This document shows positions 8,652 to 16,430 of a DNA stretch of 64,000 nucleotides, one piece after another. The notes beneath the pieces were generated by a model, which saw only the letters and a list, made by a program, of their open reading frames with translations, had not been told where the DNA came from and did no database searches. Position 1 is the first letter of the stretch. Every line of letters starts with the position of its first letter. The stretch lies in NCBI RefSeq assembly GCF_013409935.1, contig NZ_JACCCO010000001.1, forward strand, positions 3,348,001-3,412,000, written 5' to 3'. Source of the DNA: Streptosporangium sandarakinum (GTDB lineage Bacteria > Actinomycetota > Actinomycetes > Streptosporangiales > Streptosporangiaceae). Both the position numbers and the translations under genes were made by a program.

Positions 8652-9848
8652 ATGATATCGAGTAACAGCAGATACGGCGCCGAGAACGGATACGGCGGTC
8701 ATGCCCGGTCCTGGGCCGTCGCGGCGACGGTGACCGTTCTCCAACTGGCGACCCCACTCCACACGCCGGCACAGGCCGCGACCGGAGTCACGACGGGGGA
8801 TGCCGGGACCGCCGCGGTTCACCGGACGGTCCGCGGCACGGGAACCGTCATCACCGAGAACGCCGAAGACACCGAGTCCGCCGGGGCGACCGGCTTCACC
8901 GGAGCAGACGGAGCGGCCGGGTCGACCCGCTTCACCGGAGCAGACGGAGCAGCCGGGGCCATGGGGACCGGTACGGCCTCGGGCGACGGCTCCTGGACGG
9001 CCTGGGGCGCGGGAACCGGCTCGGACGGGGACGCGGAAGCCGCGTTGGCCCAGGTCATGAGAACCCTCACGGCCGGAGGCGGGGAGAGCGCGTCCCGGGA
9101 CATGGAAACCGTCATGACCCGGGACGCGGGAAGCACGGCCGGGGACACGACGGTCGTCACGACCGAGGGCGCCCAGGACCTCGCCCTGGACTTCCTCACC
9201 GAGCTCGCCGGGGACCGGGCGGAGGCCGCCGAGGATTCGGCGGAGGTTTCGGAGGCCGCGGCCCACGGCTCGGGCCAGGCCGCCGCACGGCCGTCCCCCG
9301 GCGGGGAGGCCTTCGCCAGGGAGATCTGCCGGGGCAGGAAGGGATACGTCTTCAGGAACGGCAGGTGCCGGCGTGCGGCGATGAGATCGGGAGGATCGCA
9401 GGGGCAGCCCGTCCCGCCCAGACCTCCAGGCTCGCCCAGACCCCCGGGGCAATCGGGCCTCCAGGGCCCACCCGGACCCCAGGGCCCGCCCGGTGTCCCC
9501 GGCCCGCCGGGCCGGACCGGGCCCCAGGGACTGAGCGCGAGCGTCGCCATGGCGTTCCAGGGCAGCATCGCCTTCGTGGGCGCTCCCCGGAGCGACGGGG
9601 CGTTGCTGATCCGGGACCCGCGGACGACCCCTCGCTGGTTCGACCTCTCGTCCGTGCCCGGCTATCCGGGCGGCGTGGTCGGCCTCGCCATGGCGAGTCT
9701 GGGGAACGACATCCACCTGACGGTGCGAAACGCGAACGGCAACCTGGCCTACACCTCGTGTGTCGTGCAGCCCACCCCGGGGACCCCGGGAAATCCCCGT
9801 TGGCCGGAGAACTGCATCCCGTTCATCGACCTGACCCCGCCGGACTGA
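8652..9848 (+). CDS. Secreted collagen-like protein 1
   Basis: 398 residues from the ATG at 8652, preceded by GGGATGAA; the frame is open from 8589, but the signal peptide begins after 8652. The signal sequence has a core around SWAVAATVTVLQL and ends near TPAQA. A Thr/Gly/Ala/Asp-rich stalk follows, then a short Cys pair (EICRGRKGY...NGRCRR). About ten Gly-X-Y triplets come next ([19 protein letters not shown]). A 95-residue globular C-terminal domain ends the protein with one CVVQ and one NCIP cysteine. Bacterial collagen-like proteins trimerise and act at the surface. It is followed by a second, longer collagen-like gene, and the ligand is unknown. Confidence 0.75.
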   Translation: MISSNSRYGAENGYGGHARSWAVAATVTVLQLATPLHTPAQAATGVTTGDAGTAAVHRTVRGTGTVITENAEDTESAGATGFTGADGAAGSTRFTGADGAAGAMGTGTASGDGSWTAWGAGTGSDGDAEAALAQVMRTLTAGGGESASRDMETVMTRDAGSTAGDTTVVTTEGAQDLALDFLTELAGDRAEAAEDSAEVSEAAAHGSGQAAARPSPGGEAFAREICRGRKGYVFRNGRCRRAAMRSGGSQGQPVPPRPPGSPRPPGQSGLQGPPGPQGPPGVPGPPGRTGPQGLSASVAMAFQGSIAFVGAPRSDGALLIRDPRTTPRWFDLSSVPGYPGGVVGLAMASLGNDIHLTVRNANGNLAYTSCVVQPTPGTPGNPRWPENCIPFIDLTPPD

Positions 9849-9865
9849 GCGGCACCGCCGCCCGG

Positions 9866-10020
9866 CACCGCCTCCTCGCTCGTACGGCCCGGCACCGCCT
9901 CCTCGCTCGTACGGCCCGGCCTCGGGCCCACGGGCGTCCGCGCTCGGCCCCGGGCCTGTGGCCGTCCGCGCTCGGTGCCGGGCCCGCGGGCGTCCGCGCT
10001 CGGTGCCGGGCCGTACGGCC
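9866..10020. repeat. Short direct repeats between the two collagen-like genes
   Basis: Two near-identical copies of a 27-bp block containing CACCGCCTCCTCGCTCGTAC are followed by three copies of a block containing GGCGTCCGCGCTCGG. After these, 10120-10461 is clearly less G+C-rich and has no convincing gene. It is probably the promoter region of the downstream collagen-like gene. Confidence 0.6.
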
Positions 10021-10461
10021 GTGAGGCCCCCGAGACCCGTGCCGCGTATCCGGTGAAGGCAGGGTCGTGCCGGGCCGGGGACCCACCCGGTGGAGACATC
10101 CACCGAGCGGATCTCAGCACCGCCGTACCGCTATGAACACTGGAATATACGATTCTTACCCCGCAATCGGGGTGATGCCCGAAAACAGTGACCAGCGGGT
10201 TATAAACCGGAATTACAGCGATGTCATCGGATCAGCGCGACTGCCGGACATCAACCGACAGAAACTCTTTCCCTTTTCCAGGAAAATCAGGAAAAGAGCA
10301 GCGGAGCGGTGGACCGATGCAGATTACCGACAGACCGCCTGAAGCTTTGTTTACCCTCGCCGAACCGTTCCAATATGGCCTACTCCTATTTTCTGGGTAT
10401 CTGCCGAACAGTGCCGCCCGTTGTGGCACTGAGAGATACACCCCTCCAGAATTGGAACGTC

Positions 10462-11715
10462 ATGGAAAATAGAGGATTTTCTCAGAAGAAAAGGCGTATG
10501 CCGGTTTCCTCCCCTCGCGGACGTCTCACGAGTCTGGCTCTCGCCACGACGGCGGGCGTCCTCACGGTGGCGTCGAACCAGGCACCCGCGAACGCCTACG
10601 GAGGCCCTCCGATATACGACAACGCCGAGAAGGGCATCGTCCCGCACGTCCGGCACGTCTCCGGGGGGCCACGCGTCTGCGCCTGCCCCAGGGGCTGCCG
10701 GGGATGCCGGAGAGGATTCGGGTGCGGGGGTCACCGCGGATGCCGTGGACCGCGCGGCTTCCGGGGCCCGGTAGGTCCGGAGGGACCACGGGGCCTGGAC
10801 GGCAGACCCGGAGAATCGATCGTCGGCCCCCCCGGTCCCCCCGGTCCCCCCGGACCACCTGGACCGCCCGGACCCGCCGGGCCTGCTGGGCTTGAAGGAC
10901 CCGCTGGACCTGCCGGGCCTGCCGGACCGGCGGGACTCACCGGACCTGCGGGTCCTGCCGGGCCCGCGGGACCGATTGGACTCACCGGACCCGCCGGGCC
11001 TCGGGGACCAGCCGGACCCGTCGGGCCCGCTGGCGTACCGGCCGCTCTCGGCCCAGGGCAGGGACCACGGGGAGCCGCCGGTCCTCCCGGGCCTCAAGGA
11101 CCCGCCGGGCCTCGGGGCCCGGCCGGACCCACGGGACCTGCGGGACCACGGGGGCCGGTCGGGCCCGATGCTCTCACGGGAGTACCGGACGCGAGCTGCA
11201 CGCCGAACCTCACCAGCTCCACATCCGTCGCCTACTGCCCGATGACGGGCGTCTCGGAAGGCGCCATGTGGCTTGCCGAGCGTCCGCGGTCGTTCCCGAT
11301 GTCCATCAGCCCGGTCTGCGGATACGGCGCCATCGGGTTCATCGAGTACCCCAGCGCCACCTGCCTGCACACCGGCGGCGGTTCCTTCGGCGTGATCGGC
11401 TCCTCCGGCCAGGCCGGCGCGACGGGTTCCTTCGGCACGGTCGTCTACCCCGGCATGACCGGCACGGCAGCCTGCTCCGGCACGACCGACACAATCGGCA
11501 CGATCGATACAGCCGGCACGGTCGGTACGACAACCTACTCCGGCACGACCGGCACGACCGGTACGGCCGCCTACTCCGGCACGACCGGCGCGGCCGTCAC
11601 CAAGGGGCGTTCGGGCACCTGGCGTCCTCCGGCCGTCACGTGCCCGAAAGTCGCCGTCCCGATGATGAGTGCCGCGACGGTCTGCCACGTGACCGTCGCC
11701 ATCGCGCCCTGCTAG
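10462..11715 (+). CDS. Secreted collagen-like protein 2, Cys-rich neck and Thr/Gly tail
   Basis: 417 residues from the ATG at 10462; an ATG at 10498 is an alternative. The signal peptide core is [16 protein letters not shown] with cleavage after APANA. A neck with six cysteines in 25 residues ([19 protein letters not shown]) precedes about 45 Gly-X-Y triplets, from about 10738 to 11170, starting with a [10 protein letters not shown] run and then mostly [10 protein letters not shown]. The tail has paired cysteines and a degenerate repeat of [16 protein letters not shown] type. The neck could knit a trimer by disulfides, as in vertebrate collagens. The protein is presumably exported to the cell surface or matrix. 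Its function is unknown. Confidence 0.8.
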   Translation: MENRGFSQKKRRMPVSSPRGRLTSLALATTAGVLTVASNQAPANAYGGPPIYDNAEKGIVPHVRHVSGGPRVCACPRGCRGCRRGFGCGGHRGCRGPRGFRGPVGPEGPRGLDGRPGESIVGPPGPPGPPGPPGPPGPAGPAGLEGPAGPAGPAGPAGLTGPAGPAGPAGPIGLTGPAGPRGPAGPVGPAGVPAALGPGQGPRGAAGPPGPQGPAGPRGPAGPTGPAGPRGPVGPDALTGVPDASCTPNLTSSTSVAYCPMTGVSEGAMWLAERPRSFPMSISPVCGYGAIGFIEYPSATCLHTGGGSFGVIGSSGQAGATGSFGTVVYPGMTGTAACSGTTDTIGTIDTAGTVGTTTYSGTTGTTGTAAYSGTTGAAVTKGRSGTWRPPAVTCPKVAVPMMSAATVCHVTVAIAPC

Positions 11716-11879
11716 CGAGGTCCGTTCCGTGGGGGCCGGGAGCGCCTCGCGGGCTTCCGGCCCGCCGGGTCCGGCCGGACCCGGCGGGCCGGCGGTGAAA
11801 GCGGAGGGATCCGGTGCGTTCGGCCCTCCGCGACATCGCCGGCCATCCGCGGCCGGTCAGCCGGCGACCGGGTCCCCCA

Positions 11880-12140
11880 GGACCTGAAGGAGGACGCGGC
11901 TCTGGAAGCCCCGGCCTCGGAGCCGGACGAGCGGACCATGGTCACCAGCGCCTTCCACAGGGCCCAGCCGCGTGCCCGCCGCCAGGCGTCGTGGGGCAGG
12001 CCGGCCGCCTCCCGGAAGACCTTCCGCTCGTCACCGGCGAAGCGGGTTCAGGCCACGACGAGGTCGCAGGCGGGGTCACCGACGCCGGAGGTGCCGAAGT
12101 CGATGACGGCGGGGCCGGTTCCCCGCCGTGCCGACAGATG
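11880..12140 (-). pseudogene. Aminoglycoside/macrolide phosphotransferase-like remnant
   Basis: On the minus strand the Mg-binding block AVIDFGTSGVGDPACDLVVA of the APH family is readable around 12125-12051. It is followed by a TGA (12050-12048) where the family has Trp. The same frame then continues FAGDERKVFREAAG...RARGWALWKALVTMV to about 11935. The upstream half with the Brenner motif is not recognisable. So this is a decayed kinase gene with a nonsense mutation. It lies beyond the collagen-like genes and next to the AhpD-like gene; 11716-11879 and 12141-12321 contain nothing else I can support. Confidence 0.65.
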
Positions 12141-12321
12141 GGCGCGGACGGCCCCGGTCTCCCGGAAACGACCTGGATCCGGCCGTCACCGTCGGCATGA
12201 GATCGGTTCAGCTCCTTTGACGGTTGCGAAGGGCCGGACCATGCGCGGTGGGCACACCTCTTTCTGGCGGGCGGGTCTGCGCGGCTTCCTGACGGGCGCC
12301 ATCGGGGGCTTCCCGGTCGGC

Positions 12322-12771
12322 TCACCAGGTCTTGCCGGCCTGTTCCCGGATCGTGCGGTTGATCCGGTTGAAGAAATTGGTCAGCGCGATCTCCAGGTTG
12401 ATCGCGGACAGCTGCTCCTCGTCGAAGTGCGCGGCGGCGGCGTCCCAGATCTCGTCGGTCACGCCCGGCGCGCCGTCCTGGATCCGGGTGGCGGCCTCGG
12501 CCAGTGCGAGCGCCGCCCGCTCCGCCTCGGTGAAGAAGGGCGTCTCGCGCCAGGTGACCACATTGTGCAGCCGCTCGTCGGTCTCTCCGTGCTTCTTGGC
12601 CGACGCGATCCCGGCGAAGACGCACGGGCTGCAGCCGTTGATCTGGCTGATCCGCAGGTGGACCAGATCAAGCACGAGCGGGTCGACGCCACCTGCGTGA
12701 ATCGCCTTGTGGAGGTGCTGGATCGCCGTCATCACGTCGGCGTTCGCCCGGCTCTTCATGCGTGCTTCCAT
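12322..12771 (-). CDS. Carboxymuconolactone decarboxylase/AhpD-like protein (ECF41 partner)
   Basis: 149 residues with the AhpD/CMD motif NGCSPCVFAG (Cys47-x2-Cys50), the thiol pair used by alkylhydroperoxidase-type proteins, and a following His at about 61. A C-terminal FFNRINRTIREQAG segment is usual for the family. It is divergent from an ECF41 sigma factor, the well-known genomic pairing of that group. The sigma factor is therefore expected to activate this gene. It likely acts as a cytosolic thiol peroxidase or carbonyl-lactone enzyme; the substrate is unknown. Confidence 0.9.
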   Translation of the reverse strand: MEARMKSRANADVMTAIQHLHKAIHAGGVDPLVLDLVHLRISQINGCSPCVFAGIASAKKHGETDERLHNVVTWRETPFFTEAERAALALAEAATRIQDGAPGVTDEIWDAAAAHFDEEQLSAINLEIALTNFFNRINRTIREQAGKTW

Positions 12772-12811
12772 TGGCCTTGCTCCTTCATCGGTTACCTGTG
12801 CCCGTCCGGGC

Positions 12812-12830
12812 CCGTCATCCCCTATGACGG
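12812..12830. promoter_or_regulatory. Palindrome between AhpD-like and ECF41 genes
   Basis: CCGTCAT-N5-ATGACGG is a perfect 7-bp inverted repeat in the 83-bp divergent intergenic region. CGTC is the -10-like core reported for ECF41 promoters, and here it appears on both strands. A bidirectional ECF41 promoter or an operator is therefore plausible, although no clear -35 element accompanies it. Confidence 0.45.
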
Positions 12831-12854
12831 AGTGGATCCGAGGGAGGTAACAAC

Positions 12855-13733
12855 ATGTCCGGCACCAACCCGGCGGACCCGGTGGACGAGGCGTTCGAGG
12901 CCCAGCGCGACCGGTTGCGCGCGGTCGCCTACCGCATGCTCGGATCGCACGCCGACGCCGAGGACGTGGTCCAGGAGGCCTGGCTGCGGCTCCGCCGGCA
13001 GGACACGGCGGCCATCCACAACCTCGCCGGCTGGCTGACCACGGTGGTCGGCCGGATCAGCCTCGACGTCCTGCGATCGCGCCAGGCCCGCCCTGAGGCG
13101 TCCTACGACGACCGGTTGCCCGAACTCGTCGTGACGGCCGACGACAGCCCCGCGCCGGAGGACGACGTGGCGCTGGCCGACTCGGTCGGGCTCGCGCTCC
13201 TGGTCGTCCTGGAGTCGCTCCGGCCGAGTGAGCGGCTGGCGTTCGTGCTGCACGACCTGTTCGCGGTGCCGTTCGACGAGATCGGCCGGATCCTCGGAAA
13301 GTCCGCCGACGCCACCAAGATGCTCGCCAGCCGCGCCCGCAGGAAGGTGCGGGGAACCGGGCGGCCGGCGGCGGCCGGGCGGGAGCAGCGCGAGGTGGTC
13401 CAGGCATTCCTGGCTGCGGCTCACCGCGGCGACTTCGAGGGGTTGCTGCGCGTGCTCGACCCCGAGGTGAGGCTGACCGTCGACACCCCCGGCGGTGTGG
13501 TCGTCGTCCTCGGCGCCACCGAGGTCGCCTCCGGCGCGCGGCTGCGTCAGCGGTCGGCCACGCGCGGACGGACGGTGCTCGTCAACGGCCTTCCCGGGAT
13601 CGTGTCCTGGCTTGAGGACGGTACCCCCCTGTCGGTCATGGCGTTCACCGTCGTCGACGGCCGGATCGCCGACATCATGGTCGTGGCCGATCCGGCCAGG
13701 CTCGCGTCGATGAATCTGCCGGACCCGGAGTGA
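12855..13733 (+). CDS. ECF41-type sigma factor with C-terminal SnoaL-like domain
   Basis: 292 residues. Sigma region 2 (AYRMLGSHADAEDVVQEAWLRL) and region 4 (SERLAFVLHDLFAVPFDEIG...SADATKMLASRARRKV) are followed by a SnoaL-like fold from about residue 185. The linker carries GREQREVVQAFLAAAHRGDFEGLL, and the NPDPE-type tail appears here as NLPDPE at the extreme C-terminus. In ECF41 proteins this extension replaces a separate anti-sigma factor and modulates activity. The start is set by GAGGGAGG upstream of the ATG. It is divergent from the AhpD-like gene it probably controls. Confidence 0.93.
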   Translation: MSGTNPADPVDEAFEAQRDRLRAVAYRMLGSHADAEDVVQEAWLRLRRQDTAAIHNLAGWLTTVVGRISLDVLRSRQARPEASYDDRLPELVVTADDSPAPEDDVALADSVGLALLVVLESLRPSERLAFVLHDLFAVPFDEIGRILGKSADATKMLASRARRKVRGTGRPAAAGREQREVVQAFLAAAHRGDFEGLLRVLDPEVRLTVDTPGGVVVVLGATEVASGARLRQRSATRGRTVLVNGLPGIVSWLEDGTPLSVMAFTVVDGRIADIMVVADPARLASMNLPDPE

Positions 13734-13939
13734 GTCACCGCCGAGACGGTCACCGCGGGCGGGCCGGTGGGGGGGACCGCAGGAGGCCGTGGCGCTGAGA
13801 GCTCCCTCACATGCGCGGAGCCGTCCTGTGGATTCGGAGCGACGGCCCCGTACGAAGCGCCGTAGCGACCACAGGAACCGGGAGGTCGGCCAGGAAGAAG
13901 GCGAGGAACGCGGGAACGTCCGCCTGACCCGTAACGCGC

Positions 13940-13976
13940 AAAGGCCCCTCTCGTCGATGCGACGAGAGGGGCCTTT
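13940..13976. terminator. Terminator beside left tRNA-Ser(GCT) att copy
   Basis: A perfect 16-bp inverted repeat: 13940-13955 (AAAGGCCCCTCTCGTC) and 13961-13976, with a 5-nt loop. It ends 6 bp before the tRNA-Ser fragment. It closely resembles the hairpin at 15819-15853 beside the intact tRNA-Ser. Bases 13734-13939 hold no gene. Confidence 0.85.
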
Positions 13977-13982
13977 GACCCG

Positions 13983-14038
13983 CGGAGGCTCGGGGATTTG
14001 AACCCCGGATGGGCTGTGGACCCGAACCGCGTCAGCAG
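13983..14038 (-). repeat. tRNA-Ser(GCT) 3'-end duplication (attachment site copy)
   Basis: About 56 bp match the 3' part of the tRNA-Ser(GCT) at 15860, from the discriminator base through the anticodon loop, with four scattered mismatches. The match then stops. The full tRNA lies 1.8 kb to the right next to an integrase remnant. The pair marks the two ends of a deleted integrative element. Confidence 0.87.
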
Positions 14039-14084
14039 TTCGGATCCTGCCCGTCCCGATCGGTTCCACCTGGGCCAGCGGTGC

Positions 14085-14525
14085 TTAGCGGTCCTTCTGG
14101 AATCGCCTGACACGGCGTGAAGCCGCAACAAGAAGTGCGGCCAGAACCGCTCCCGCGAAGATCTCCAGGGGGCCGGGTAATAGCCAGGTCGTCTTCGGCA
14201 CTTCGATGGTGTACCCACCTGCGGGCTGAACTTCCTGTAGAGCGTCGACCGGTTCTCCTTCCTGGCCAGGGTTCTTCCACTCGCCATGAAAGCGTCGACC
14301 ATCGGTGGTCGTGATCTCGATGCGCTGTTCCTTTTCCCGGACGGTGGCGCTCCAGATCTTGTGCCCCTGGATCTGCCCGGCGATGAACGGGAGGTCGGCC
14401 TGCTCGTGGTCATCGCGGTTGAAGAGAGCCAACCCGGCAATGAGCACGATGGCCACGGTCAGCACCAAGAACAGCGGTTTGCGTAGCCGCCGCTTCTTCG
14501 GCCTTGATGCGGACGTCTCGGTCAT
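14085..14525 (-). CDS. Small membrane protein resembling the FtsH N-terminal (periplasmic) module
   Basis: 146 residues. A basic N-terminus is followed by a helix KPLFLVLTVAIVLIAGLALF, an external domain of about 75 residues (ATVREKEQRIEITTTDGRRFHGEW...), and a second helix around IFAGAVLAALLVAASRR with a short basic tail. Topology and the strand pattern resemble the external domain that precedes the AAA module in FtsH, but no AAA or protease domain follows. It is remnant-element cargo between the tRNA-Ser att copies. The function is unknown, and the FtsH likeness is a weak inference. Confidence 0.6.
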   Translation of the reverse strand: MTETSASRPKKRRLRKPLFLVLTVAIVLIAGLALFNRDDHEQADLPFIAGQIQGHKIWSATVREKEQRIEITTTDGRRFHGEWKNPGQEGEPVDALQEVQPAGGYTIEVPKTTWLLPGPLEIFAGAVLAALLVAASRRVRRFQKDR

Positions 14526-14905
14526 CTGATTCCCCTCGAAGGTCTGAAAGGCTTACGGCTGAGAAGAAAAGGGGAGTGGCGCGCCCGCGCACGCCTTCCC
14601 CTGTCCTCCCGTCTGCCTCGACCCACCGCGAAGCGGCAGCGGGCCGGCGACGGAGGGACAGGCCCGTTTTCGCGTGTGCGTGAACCGGTCGCCGTTCCTC
14701 GATCGTTGGATGCCAACGGTCACAGACGGGCTTGAGCCGCAGAGCCGGACTGCTGGGGCTTTCCTGGGTCGTGGCGGGCGGGACGATCGGGCTCCCACCT
14801 CAGCCGGCTACGGACATGGCTCACGTACGGACGATCATCCCGGAGCCGAGGCCCCCGCCGGGGGCGCGCTTTTATCTAAAGCACTTCAATGAGAAGGTTC
14901 AGTCC

Positions 14906-15154
14906 ATGGGATGGCGAAGATCTCTTTGGGTTCGGCTCGGGTTCGTATGTGCGTTCCTCAATTGCGGCTGGCTGGGAGCCGGTCTGGTCTTTATGTACTC
15001 CGGATTTCGTGGCCCGATGCCTCAGGCTTGGGTGAATGGCGCCCTGGTGCTCATATCGCTGGCGGGAATACTCCCCATGATGGGCGCGGTCGTGCACTCC
15101 TGGCGGAGGCGGAGCGGGCGGCGCGATGAGAAGGACGTTGAACCGGCCGTGTAG
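14906..15154 (+). CDS. Small two-helix membrane protein
   Basis: 82 residues from the ATG at 14906, preceded by GAGAAGG; the same frame is open from 14732, but no ribosome site favours that start. Two membrane helices are visible (WVRLGFVCAFLNCGWLGAGL and VNGALVLISLAGILPMMGAV), with a basic and acidic tail RRRSGRRDEKDVEPAV. No family is recognised. It is divergent from the neighbouring membrane protein gene inside the tRNA-Ser remnant. Confidence 0.5.
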   Translation: MGWRRSLWVRLGFVCAFLNCGWLGAGLVFMYSGFRGPMPQAWVNGALVLISLAGILPMMGAVVHSWRRRSGRRDEKDVEPAV

Positions 15155-15249
15155 CTGTCGGACCGGTCGGAAAACGGCGGTGTGGTGCTCTGATCGGCGG
15201 ATTCGGTGGGTACGCCGAGTGGGGCGCACGGTGGTGTGGCCCGAACTGC

Positions 15250-15291
15250 CGGCGGCCGGGACCGGTCCCCAGGCCACATGCCCGGCCGCCG
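15250..15291 (+). other. Conserved stem-loop, copy 1
   Basis: An 11-bp perfect stem, CGGCGGCCGGG (15250-15260) with CCCGGCCGCCG (15281-15291), encloses a 20-nt loop ACCGGTCCCCAGGCCACATG. The same loop with a different but complementary stem occurs at 48377-48422 and 58947-58992. This copy lies directly upstream of the integrase remnant. It may be a replication or transfer site, or a structured RNA. Confidence 0.65.
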
Positions 15292-15309
15292 AGCGGGCGG
15301 AGCACCGCC

Positions 15310-15835
15310 CGGTGGTCGGTCGCCCTGGCTCTCGGCATACGCCAGGGCGAAGCGCTCGGCCTCCGCTGGTCCTTCGTCGATCCCGAAACGGGCGTGATCA
15401 AAGCCTGGTACCAGGCGCAGCGATCCCCTTGGTGGCACGGCTGCGACGATCCCCAGGAGTGTGGCAAGGAGTGGCACCGCTGGCCGTGCAGGCTACGGTG
15501 CAAAGCCCATGAGCACGACCCCGGCTGCCCACCGGACTGCAAGGTGTGGAAAGTGCTCCTCAAGCAGGCCGGAATCAGGGGAAGCCCGCCTTCACGACGC
15601 CCGCCACACCGCCGGAACCCTGCTCGTCGAGCGGGGCGTCCACATCCGCGTCGTGCAGGAGATTCTCGGTCACGCCCGGGTGACCATGACTGAGCGGTAC
15701 ACCCACATCGCCGGTTCCCAGGTGAAGGACGCGAGCGAGCGCATGGGGACTGCGCTCTGGGTGAGTCCTGGGAGCGACTGCCACCAAAACTGCAACCACG
15801 GCGCCTGTGAAGATCGAAAGAGCCCCCCTCGCTGA
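15310..15835 (+). pseudogene. Tyrosine recombinase (integrase) remnant at tRNA-Ser(GCT)
   Basis: Homology begins abruptly with RWSVALALGIRQGEALGLRW (15310), which carries the box I Arg region of a phage-type integrase. It continues through a Cys-rich insertion to KVWKVLLKQAGIR. A frameshift near 15570-15583 moves it to the frame with LHDARHTAGTLLVERGV and the nucleophile region GHARVTMTERYTHIAGSQV. The arm-binding N-terminus is deleted. It points at, and ends 25 bp before, the tRNA-Ser 3' end, as expected for the element's own integrase. Confidence 0.88.
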
Positions 15836-15853
15836 GATAGCGAGAGGGGCTCT
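15819..15853. terminator. Terminator between integrase remnant and tRNA-Ser(GCT)
   Basis: AGAGCCCCCCTCGCT (15819-15833) pairs with AGCGAGAGGGGCTCT (15839-15853) with one mismatch and a 5-nt loop. It serves the convergent integrase remnant and tRNA. Confidence 0.82.
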
Positions 15854-15859
15854 GACCTG

Positions 15860-15949
15860 CGGAGGCTCGGGGATTTGAACCCCGGATGGGCTGTAGACCC
15901 AAACCGCATTAGCAGTGCGGCGCCATAGACCTGACTAGGCGAAGCCTCC
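15860..15949 (-). tRNA. tRNA-Ser(GCT)
   Basis: A 90-nt class II tRNA on the minus strand. The acceptor stem GGAGGCT/AGCCTCC pairs with discriminator G, the anticodon loop CTGCTAA gives anticodon GCT, a long variable arm (GGGTCTACAGCCC-like) is present, and the T loop GGTTCAAATCC is intact. CCA is not encoded. Its 3' half is duplicated at 13983-14038. Confidence 0.97.
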
Positions 15950-16108
15950 TGGTTGCCGTGTGGCTCAGAACAGCGTACCGGCCATCAGGCAGTGCGGCAA
16001 AGCGGTTGGCGGGCGAGCCTCCGGAAAGGCTCGGGCCCGCGAAAGATCCGCGGAATGTCCGTGAAAGGGGAGTCGCCGGAATTCCGGCGGGAGGCGTGTC
16101 GACGAGGG

Positions 16109-16150
16109 TCGTCCACAGCTGTGGAAAACTTGATCCACAGCTGTGGACAG
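16109..16150. promoter_or_regulatory. Cluster of four DnaA-box-like sites in two palindromes
   Basis: Two copies of the palindrome TCCACAGCTGTGGA (16112-16125 and 16134-16147) create four 9-mers resembling actinobacterial DnaA boxes: TCGTCCACA (+), TTTTCCACA (-), TGATCCACA (+) and CTGTCCACA (-). The last fits the Streptomyces consensus. No dnaA, dnaN or other replication gene is near, so this is not oriC. A DnaA-titrating or DnaA-regulated site is possible. Confidence 0.5.
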
Positions 16151-16193
16151 AAGAGCGAATTCCCAGCTCAGCGCGGTCACGGGCTTGGGGATT

Positions 16194-16275
16194 CGCTCGA
16201 CGGGACGCGGGCTCCGGATGGCGCTCGACGGGACGCGGGCTCCGGATGGCGCTCGACGGGACGCGGGCTCCGGGA
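16194..16275. repeat. 28-bp tandem repeat, about three copies
   Basis: The unit begins CGCTCGACGGGACGCGGGCT and recurs with exactly 28-bp spacing at 16194, 16222 and 16250, the last copy diverging near its end. The surrounding 15950-16430 has no gene; a related GACGCGGGTTCCCGGAGGGT block follows near 16315. Confidence 0.75.
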
Positions 16276-16430
16276 GGGTGGGCGCGGTGCGCTCCTCCTC
16301 GAAGGGCGCCGACAGACGCGGGTTCCCGGAGGGTGGGCGCGGCACGTCCCTCCTCGGAGGAAACCGACGGACACGGGTTCCCCTCCCGGGAGAAGCCTGC
16401 GGGCGGGATCGGGCGTCCCGCCCGGGCGGG

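Noticed and set aside
8529..10103. Minus-strand 520-codon frame over collagen-like gene 1
   Set aside because: It is the antisense of the Gly-X-Y gene; the plus strand has the signal peptide, triplets and ribosome site.
16109..16150. Chromosomal origin of replication
   Set aside because: Only four imperfect boxes, no A+T-rich unwinding region and no dnaA, dnaN, gyrase or parAB genes nearby.
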